Shown here: piece by piece, positions 58,731 to 64,000 of the stretch
How positions within the stretch are numbered: position 1 is the first letter of the stretch
How the letters are laid out: each line of letters opens with the position of its first letter
From: Frankia umida
Lineage (GTDB): Bacteria > Actinomycetota > Actinomycetes > Frankiales > Frankiaceae
Assembly: GCF_023242945.1 (NCBI RefSeq)
Contig: NZ_JALKFT010000019.1
Location: 41,647 to 105,646 of the forward strand
Reading direction: 5' to 3'
Length of the DNA: 64,000 nt
Translations under genes and position numbers: made by a program
Notes under the pieces: model-generated
Told to the model about the DNA's origin: nothing
What the model saw: only the letters and a program-made list of their open reading frames with translations
Databases searched by the model: none

Positions 58731-60223
58731 TCAGGGCCCGGCGGTGTGGACGACGGGCAGGCAGGGTTGACCGAACCCGACGTCGCGGGCCCCTCGCGGC
58801 AGGGCGGCGAAGGCCTGGGCGTGGTGCGCGCGGGCTCGCGCGGTGCCGGCCGGCCCGACCAGCCCCTCCTCGGCGAGTTTGCCGCCCACCACGAGCTGGC
58901 GCAGCAGCTCCCGGTCGCGGCTGTTCTCGGTCACCCCGGACGACCTGGCGGCGCCCGCCCAACGGGCCGAGGTCGCGGCGTCGGGCGAGATGGCGGCGTC
59001 GGGCGAGATCGTGGGCTCGGGTCCGGGCGCGGCGGCGGTCAGCACGATGTCGGCCACCGCCCGACCGGCCGGATCGTGACGGCGCAGGACCCGTTTGCGC
59101 CCGCCCCGGGTGCCCTTGCCCACCGAGCGTTTCGCCACGGGAACGCCGTCCACCTCGACCAGTTTGTAGACGAAGCCCGCCGTGGGCGCGCCGGAGCCGG
59201 TGACCAGACTCGTCCCGATCCCGTAGCCGTCGAGCGGACTCGAGGCGAGCCGGGCGAGGGCGTGTTCGTCGAGGTCACCGGTGGCGACGATGCGGGTGTT
59301 CGGGGCGCCGAGGCGATCGAGCTGGGCGCGGGTGGCGCGGGCGAGTGCGGCAAGGTCACCGCTGTCGATGCGCACCGCGCCCAGCCGTGGGCCGGCCGCC
59401 GCGACCGCCGCGGCCACTCCGTCGGCGACGTCGTAGGTGTCCACCAGCAGGGTCGTGTCGGCGCCCAGCGCACGGACCTGGGCGGCGAACGCCTCGGCTT
59501 CGCTTGGATGCGCCAGGGTGAACGCGTGCGCGCTGGTGCCGACGCCGGGCACGCCGTAGGTGCGACCGGCCTCCAGGTTCGAGGTGGCGGTGAACCCGGC
59601 GACGTAGGCGGCTCGTGCGGCCGCGACGGCCGCCGCCTCGTGGGTGCGCCGCGAACCCATCTCCAGGCAGGGCCGCGGGCGGCGGCGCCGCCCCGCCCGC
59701 CGGCGCGCGCCGGCGCGGGGCGGCGTNNNNNNNNNNCGGCCGCCTCGTGGGGGCGCCGCCAACCCATCTCCTGGCCGGCCCGCGCGGCCGGGGCCGCGAC
59801 CATCCGGGCGGCCGCGGCGGCGATGGCACTGTCGTGGTTGAGGATCGAGAGCACCAGCGTCTCCAGCAGGACCGCCTCCCCGAAGGTGCCCTCGACGACG
59901 AGGACGGGGGTGCCGGCGAAGAACGGCTCGCCCTCGGCGAACGCGTGGATGTCGCCGTGGAAGCGGTAGTCGGCCAGCCACGCCGCCGTGGCCTCGTCGA
60001 CGACCCCGTCGGCCCGCAGGACGTCGAGTTCGGCCGGTCCGAAGTGGAAGTCGGCCAGGGCCTCGAGCAGCCGTCCGGTGCCGGCGAGCACGCCGAAGCG
60101 GCGGCCAGGCGGCAACGCGCGAGTGAAGACCTCGAAGACCACATGGCGGTGGGCCGCGCCGGACTGCAGAGCGGCCCGCAGCATGGTCAGCTCGTAGCGA
60201 TCGGTCATAAGTGCCGTGGACAC
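58731..60223 (-). CDS. pncB: Nicotinate phosphoribosyltransferase, interrupted by assembly gap
   Basis: N-terminal part from GTG 60223 (STALMTDRYELTMLRAALQS) runs to the gap at 59727-59736; the C-terminal part continues in another frame with EMGSRRTHEAAAVAAARAAY. A 33-bp sequence is present on both sides of the gap (59632-59664 and 59739-59771, two mismatches). Removing the 107 bp between them restores a single frame of 461 aa, so the gene is probably intact in the organism. The enzyme converts nicotinate and PRPP to nicotinate mononucleotide for NAD salvage. The conserved active-site region YGIGTSLVTG and KLVEVDGVPVAKRS is present. Confidence 0.88.
58975..59010. repeat. 18-bp x2 minisatellite in pncB
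   Basis: Two copies of GCGGCGTCGGGCGAGATG/C plus a degenerate third, in the poorly conserved 3' part of pncB (ISPDAA repeats). Confidence 0.75.
59727..59736. other. Assembly gap (10 N)
   Basis: Ten Ns. The 62 bp left of it are an almost pure G/C palindromic tract and likely low-quality read ends. Confidence 0.98.
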
Positions 60224-60467
60224 CCGAACAGGGTAGGGACGATGCCCGTCAGATGCGCGCCGAGCGGTCACCGCGCGGCACGCGGCAGCGGCCGGGCGGG
60301 CCGCCGGAGTGGCCGTCGGCCGGTCGCCCACCCGGCAGCCCGCCCCGCGCCCACCGGGTCGACACCACACGGCACACATCGCCCACATCGACAACCGAGC
60401 GCACGAGAAGAACGGAGGCAGCGGATGGATTACCGGGGACGGTAAGAGCACAGCGGGCCACTATGCG

Positions 60468-60674
60468 ATGGTCTTCACTGTGGACCACAGCAATGCGGGC
60501 ATCTTCCTTGTCGTGGTCGGCGGCGCGCTCCTTGCGCTGCTGGTGTTCGGCGCGCGGGCGGGACGTGGGATTGCGGGTGACTTCTGGGGCCGGGTCCGCT
60601 TCCTGCGCTGGATACTGGTGGCGATCGTTGTCGTGATCATCTGGGATCTTCACGACGGCCTGTCAAACGGATGA
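60468..60674 (+). CDS. Small membrane protein, two helices
   Basis: 68 aa from the ATG at 60468. Two hydrophobic segments (GIFLVVVGGALLALLVFGAR and WILVAIVVVIIWDL) separated by a basic loop. No family recognised. Longer in-frame starts exist, but their text is Pro/His/Arg-rich and not protein-like. Confidence 0.55.
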   Translation: MVFTVDHSNAGIFLVVVGGALLALLVFGARAGRGIAGDFWGRVRFLRWILVAIVVVIIWDLHDGLSNG

Positions 60675-60810
60675 GACCCATCCTGCAGGGTCACGGGACG
60701 CCACCAGACCGCCCCGAAGGGGAGTGGTCGATTTATGTCACTGCGCTCGCAGATGCCCGACTCGTTATGCTCACTTCGCGTAACACGTTTGTCGGACGAG
60801 AGGACTGCAG

Positions 60811-62307
60811 GTGACTGGTCACACCTGGCTCTGGACTCCGCCGCGGGCCACTCCGGCCAGCGTCGGTGTCGGCCAGCTCCTGAGGGCCTATCGGCAGGCC
60901 CACGGGCTGACCCAACAGCAGTTGGCCGATCGACTCGGTTTCGACCAGTCGTACGTCTCCAAGGTCGAGAGCGGTCGGCGGGCGATCCACGACATCTCGA
61001 CGCTGCGTCACATCGCCCGGAACCTGTCGCTGTCCCCCGAGGACGTGGGTCTGGCCCCCGGGGCGATGAACGACCGGCGCCGCGAGGCCGTCCCCCGCAG
61101 CGCCGCCGGCGAGCAGATCGCCGCGAGCCAGCGGGCCTGGCGGCTGACCCGTGACCATCTCAACCACCACCGGATCAGCCTGGCCCGCGCGGCCGTGCGG
61201 CTCTATCCGGAGACCGACCGGCTCGGCAGCGGGCTGCTGTCCCGGCCGGGCTGGGTGTGGGACCGGCCGGTCGACATCGACGACGTCCAGCTGCACTGGC
61301 GCGACGACGTCGAACCGCCACTGATCAAGGGCGACGAGCCGGAGACCGCCGGCAGCCGTCCGCTGCTCGGCGGTGCGAACGCGCAGACCCGCTACCAGCG
61401 CTACACCCGGGCGATGCGGGATCTGGACCGGCCGACCCTGTTCGAGAACCGGCTGAGCTTCCGGCTGGTCGACGTCAGCGGGGATGGCACCGCGCCGGCG
61501 AGCGCGACCAACCGGCCCACCCTCGGTTTCGGCCACACCACCTACTTCGACGCGGTCGACGTGTGCGAGACCGTGGCCCACGAGGCGGCCGCGGCGATGG
61601 CGGGTACCGGTCTGTCGTGGCCGGCGCTGCCGTTCCGGGCCCGGATCGGCAGCCCGTTCGACTTCGCCCGTCGGGTGGCACTGCCGTCCATCAACACGCT
61701 GACGATCCGCCATGACCGGGGCGGGCAGGCCAGCTTCTTCCTGCATCGGCGCAGCGCCGGCTCGGTGGCCACCGCCGGTGGGGTCTATCACGTGATCCCC
61801 GCCGGAGTGTTCCAGCCGTCCGGGATCACCGCCGTGCACCATCAGGCCGACTTCGACCTGTGGCACAACATCATGCGCGAGCTCAGCGAGGAGCTGCTCG
61901 GCAACCCCGAGCACGACGGCAGCTCGTCCCGCCCGATCACCTACGAGACGGACGAACCGTTCCGTTCGTTCGAGCAGGCCCGGCGGGCCGGGACGATGCG
62001 CGTGTCGTACTTCGGCCTCGGCCTCGATGCGTTGACCTTGTTCGGCGAGATACTCACCGTCGTGGTCATCGACGCGGACGCCTTCGACAAGCTCTTCGGT
62101 GGAATGGTGCAGAGCAACACGGAGGGATCCGTTGTCACCGCGGGCCCCAACCGGGCGGTGACCGAGGGCATCCCGTTCACCCATGCGGCGCTGCGGCGTC
62201 TGGTCGACACCGAGCCGATCGCCCCGTCTGCGGCGGCCTGTCTCGAACTCGCCTGGCGCCACCGGGAGACCCTGCTGCCCGGCCTTCGGGTGCGGGCCGG
62301 CGCCTGA
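60811..62307 (+). CDS. XRE-type regulator with Nudix-like C-terminal domain
   Basis: 498 aa; GTG start with AGGA 8 nt upstream. Residues 18-75 are a classical helix-turn-helix (LRAYRQAHGLTQQQLADRLG, FDQSYVSKVESGRR). The middle is unassigned. From about residue 320, VYHVIPAGVFQPSG followed 25 residues later by LWHNIMRELSEELLGNPEH resembles a Nudix fold with an REUxEExG core. Such a domain could sense a nucleotide-sugar or be an enzyme. The next gene, an NDP-sugar-type epimerase, starts 23 bp downstream, so a sugar-nucleotide link is plausible. Confidence 0.75.
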   Translation: MTGHTWLWTPPRATPASVGVGQLLRAYRQAHGLTQQQLADRLGFDQSYVSKVESGRRAIHDISTLRHIARNLSLSPEDVGLAPGAMNDRRREAVPRSAAGEQIAASQRAWRLTRDHLNHHRISLARAAVRLYPETDRLGSGLLSRPGWVWDRPVDIDDVQLHWRDDVEPPLIKGDEPETAGSRPLLGGANAQTRYQRYTRAMRDLDRPTLFENRLSFRLVDVSGDGTAPASATNRPTLGFGHTTYFDAVDVCETVAHEAAAAMAGTGLSWPALPFRARIGSPFDFARRVALPSINTLTIRHDRGGQASFFLHRRSAGSVATAGGVYHVIPAGVFQPSGITAVHHQADFDLWHNIMRELSEELLGNPEHDGSSSRPITYETDEPFRSFEQARRAGTMRVSYFGLGLDALTLFGEILTVVVIDADAFDKLFGGMVQSNTEGSVVTAGPNRAVTEGIPFTHAALRRLVDTEPIAPSAAACLELAWRHRETLLPGLRVRAGA

Positions 62308-62330
62308 GCCGGGACGGGCTGATCCGCACC

Positions 62331-63326
62331 ATGCGCGTACTCGTCACCGGCGCGTCCGGCTTCATCGGTGCGGTGGTCACGGATGCCCTGGCCGCCGCGG
62401 GCCACGCGGTGACGGCGATGGTCCGCGACCCGGCCGCGGCCCCCACCTTCGCCCCGGGGGTCGAGGTCGTCGTCGCGGATCTGCTGCAGTCGCCGACCCT
62501 GGCCAGGGCCGGCGTCACCCGCGGCTTCGACGGGGTGTGCCATCTGGCCGCGCTGACCCGGGTCCGGGAGTCCCGCACCGCGCCCCTGCGGTACTTCCAG
62601 GCCAATCTCACCGGCACCGCCAACCTGCTCACGGCGCTGGAGGCAGGTACCGAGCGGACCGGGGTGGCACCCGCGTTCGTGTTCGGTTCCAGCTGTGCCG
62701 TCTACGGCGACATGGACCTCACCGGTGTGCCGGAAAGCCGCCGGCCCGACCCGTCCAACCCCTATGGGGCGTCCAAGCTCGCCGCCGAACGGCTGCTGGG
62801 CCACCAGGCCGGCACGGGGCTGCTGGGCGGGGTGATCCTGCGGTCGTTCAACGTGGCCGGGGCGGCACTGGGGCATTTCGACTCCGACGACAGCCGCATC
62901 ATCCCCGCGGCGATCGCGGTCGCCAGCGGCCGGCGCGACGTCTTCCGGGTCAACGGGGACGGCCGGGCGCTACGTGAGTACGTGCACGTCGGGGACATGG
63001 CCGCCGCCTACCTCACCGCGCTCACGATGGCCGCGCCCGGACGCTGCGCGACCTACAACGTGGGCAGCGGGGTGGGGGTGAGCGTCATCGACGTGCTGGC
63101 CGCCGTCGGCCGGGCCAGTGGACGTCCGGTCCGCCGGGTGCACTGCCCACCGGTCGCCGAACCGCAGGCGCTCATCGGGGACAGCCGGCGCATCCGCGCG
63201 GAGCTTGGTTGGAACTCACCGTGTTCCAGCATTGAACGGATCGTCGCCGACGCGTGGCACCACGGCCGGGCCGCCGGTAGCACCGGCGTGCCGCCTCGGC
63301 AGCGCAACGTGCCGATCATCACCTGA
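62331..63326 (+). CDS. NAD-dependent epimerase/dehydratase (extended SDR)
   Basis: 331 aa from the ATG at 62331. Rossmann motif VLVTGASGFIGAVV, catalytic Ser in FGSSCAVYGD and YxxxK in NPYGASKLAAERLLG; REYVHVGDMAAAYL and YNVGSGVGVSVIDV are typical of GalE/WbpP-like NDP-sugar epimerases. Likely co-transcribed with the XRE-Nudix regulator. Exact sugar unknown. Confidence 0.88.
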   Translation: MRVLVTGASGFIGAVVTDALAAAGHAVTAMVRDPAAAPTFAPGVEVVVADLLQSPTLARAGVTRGFDGVCHLAALTRVRESRTAPLRYFQANLTGTANLLTALEAGTERTGVAPAFVFGSSCAVYGDMDLTGVPESRRPDPSNPYGASKLAAERLLGHQAGTGLLGGVILRSFNVAGAALGHFDSDDSRIIPAAIAVASGRRDVFRVNGDGRALREYVHVGDMAAAYLTALTMAAPGRCATYNVGSGVGVSVIDVLAAVGRASGRPVRRVHCPPVAEPQALIGDSRRIRAELGWNSPCSSIERIVADAWHHGRAAGSTGVPPRQRNVPIIT

Positions 63327-63347
63327 TCAACCCACCCGCCCCACCCT

Positions 63348-63677
63348 ATGATCATGAATGGCTTCCCCGACCCCGAAGGGCTGGCTGTGATGAGGGCGGA
63401 CCTACCGGCAGGCCCACGGCCCTGCCATGTCTACGACTACGACGGCGAGCACCTCGGTTCCTTCACGAGCTGGTCGGCCGCGCACGAGTGGGCGCATCTG
63501 CAGGCGGCGATGGGCGGCGTCCTGGGACCCCTGGAGGTCGAGGACCGGCACGCCGGTGAACATCGTCAGGTCTGGGTGGACCGCTGCGCCGACGTCGGCC
63601 AGGCGGCGGCCGCGCAGCTGTGTGACGTTCTCGACGCCGCGACCCACATCCCCACCCAGACCCGCCGCCCCGGCTGA
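63348..63677 (+). CDS. Small hypothetical protein
   Basis: 109 aa; ATG at 63348 (63390 is an alternative). Core PCHVYDYDGEHLGSFTSWSA and AHEWAHLQAAMGG reads like a small folded domain. It begins 21 bp after the epimerase stop and may share its transcript. Family not recognised. Confidence 0.6.
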   Translation: MIMNGFPDPEGLAVMRADLPAGPRPCHVYDYDGEHLGSFTSWSAAHEWAHLQAAMGGVLGPLEVEDRHAGEHRQVWVDRCADVGQAAAAQLCDVLDAATHIPTQTRRPG

Positions 63678-64000
63678 CCGGGCCGGCACCCTCCGGCCTG
63701 ACCCGACCACCCGACCAGGGCATCGGTGGCATCCCGGGTCGGCTGGGTCGACATCACGGCGGTTGCGCCGCAGACTGTCCGCGAGCGGACATAGCGTCCG
63801 GCTCGTCGCGAGGGTTGACCTATCCTCTGAAACCGAACGCGACGAAGCTTCCCGTGCCACCGGAGCTCGACAGGTCCGGCCACGGGCCACCCGACGGCAT
63901 GCCTGTGCAGCTGGGCGCACTAACCTCGATCTTTCGCCTGCTGGGCGTGTGAGGTCCCGTGAGGACCGCCCGCTGTTTTCGATGTTGAGTTTTGCTGTCG
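63678..64000. other. Right-edge region, no gene seen
   Basis: No supported coding frame. Direct GGTCCCGTGAGGACC-like symmetry near 63953 is short. A gene may begin beyond the edge. Confidence 0.4.

Noticed and set aside
58731..60223. pncB as a frameshifted pseudogene
   Set aside because: The frame break coincides with the N-gap and duplicated edges; collapsing them restores an intact protein.
1..64000. Insertion sequences, prophage or integrase genes
   Set aside because: I found no transposase, integrase or phage structural motif on either strand.

Overview
The window is very GC-rich, densely coded actinobacterial DNA. Small actinobacterial families (DUF4193, DUF3618, DUF6458, DUF2017), a CysM/CysO/Mec set, an actinobacterial order of murI, MBL hydrolase, rph and rdgB, and a large polyunsaturated-fatty-acid(PUFA)-synthase-like polyketide operon suggest a Frankia-like actinomycete. 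That assignment is inference from gene content, not a database match.

Left end (1-6.2 kb): the 3' part of a HerA/FtsK-like ATPase gene, a membrane protein with a TraM-recognition-like region, and an orphan AbiEi-type antitoxin-like protein. At 6.37-10.23 kb a TPP riboswitch leads a four-gene overlapping operon (ABC ATPase, permease, lipoprotein, TenA) that should import and salvage a thiamin-pyrimidine precursor. A perfect 16-bp hairpin separates it from the convergent operon that follows.

Centre left (10.3-28.4 kb, minus strand): a six-gene, mostly overlapping operon. It is transcribed as a 2789-aa synthase (two flavin TIM-barrel/ER-like regions, KS, AT, two ACPs, KR), a 1775-aa synthase (KS, AT, two dehydratase-like hotdogs, C-terminal phosphopantetheinyl transferase), a free ACP, an alpha/beta hydrolase, an MGT-type glycosyltransferase and a fused GT-like/methyltransferase membrane protein. 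It looks like a self-contained assembly line for a reduced, glycosylated and possibly methylated lipid. It is the strongest candidate here for an undescribed system. Upstream lie a 14-bp palindrome, a 1.6-kb non-coding stretch and a LuxR-type regulator whose own leader carries three CACCGG...CCGGTG inverted repeats.

Centre (32-51 kb): a DUF6458 membrane protein, a large LAL-type LuxR regulator, DUF4193 protein, GroES-like protein, two low-complexity proteins, an anti-sigma-like ATPase, a YbhN-like membrane protein, tRNA-Leu(UAG), a Bcp peroxiredoxin, a DsbA-like/MauE-like redox pair, DUF3618 protein, histidine phosphatase, a divergent HxlR regulator and 4Fe-4S reductase, a Nudix hydrolase and a beta-hydroxyacid dehydrogenase.

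Right (51-64 kb): housekeeping block murI, MBL hydrolase, rph, rdgB (+) convergent with cysM, cysO, mec, DUF2017, clpS, nrtR-like and pncB (-). pncB is split by an assembly gap whose edges overlap; collapsing the duplicate restores the frame. CysO carries 11 residues beyond its Gly-Gly. The window ends with a small membrane protein, an XRE regulator with a Nudix-like C-terminus, an SDR epimerase and a small unknown protein. Short in-frame minisatellites, mostly of 18 bp, recur in unrelated genes across the window.
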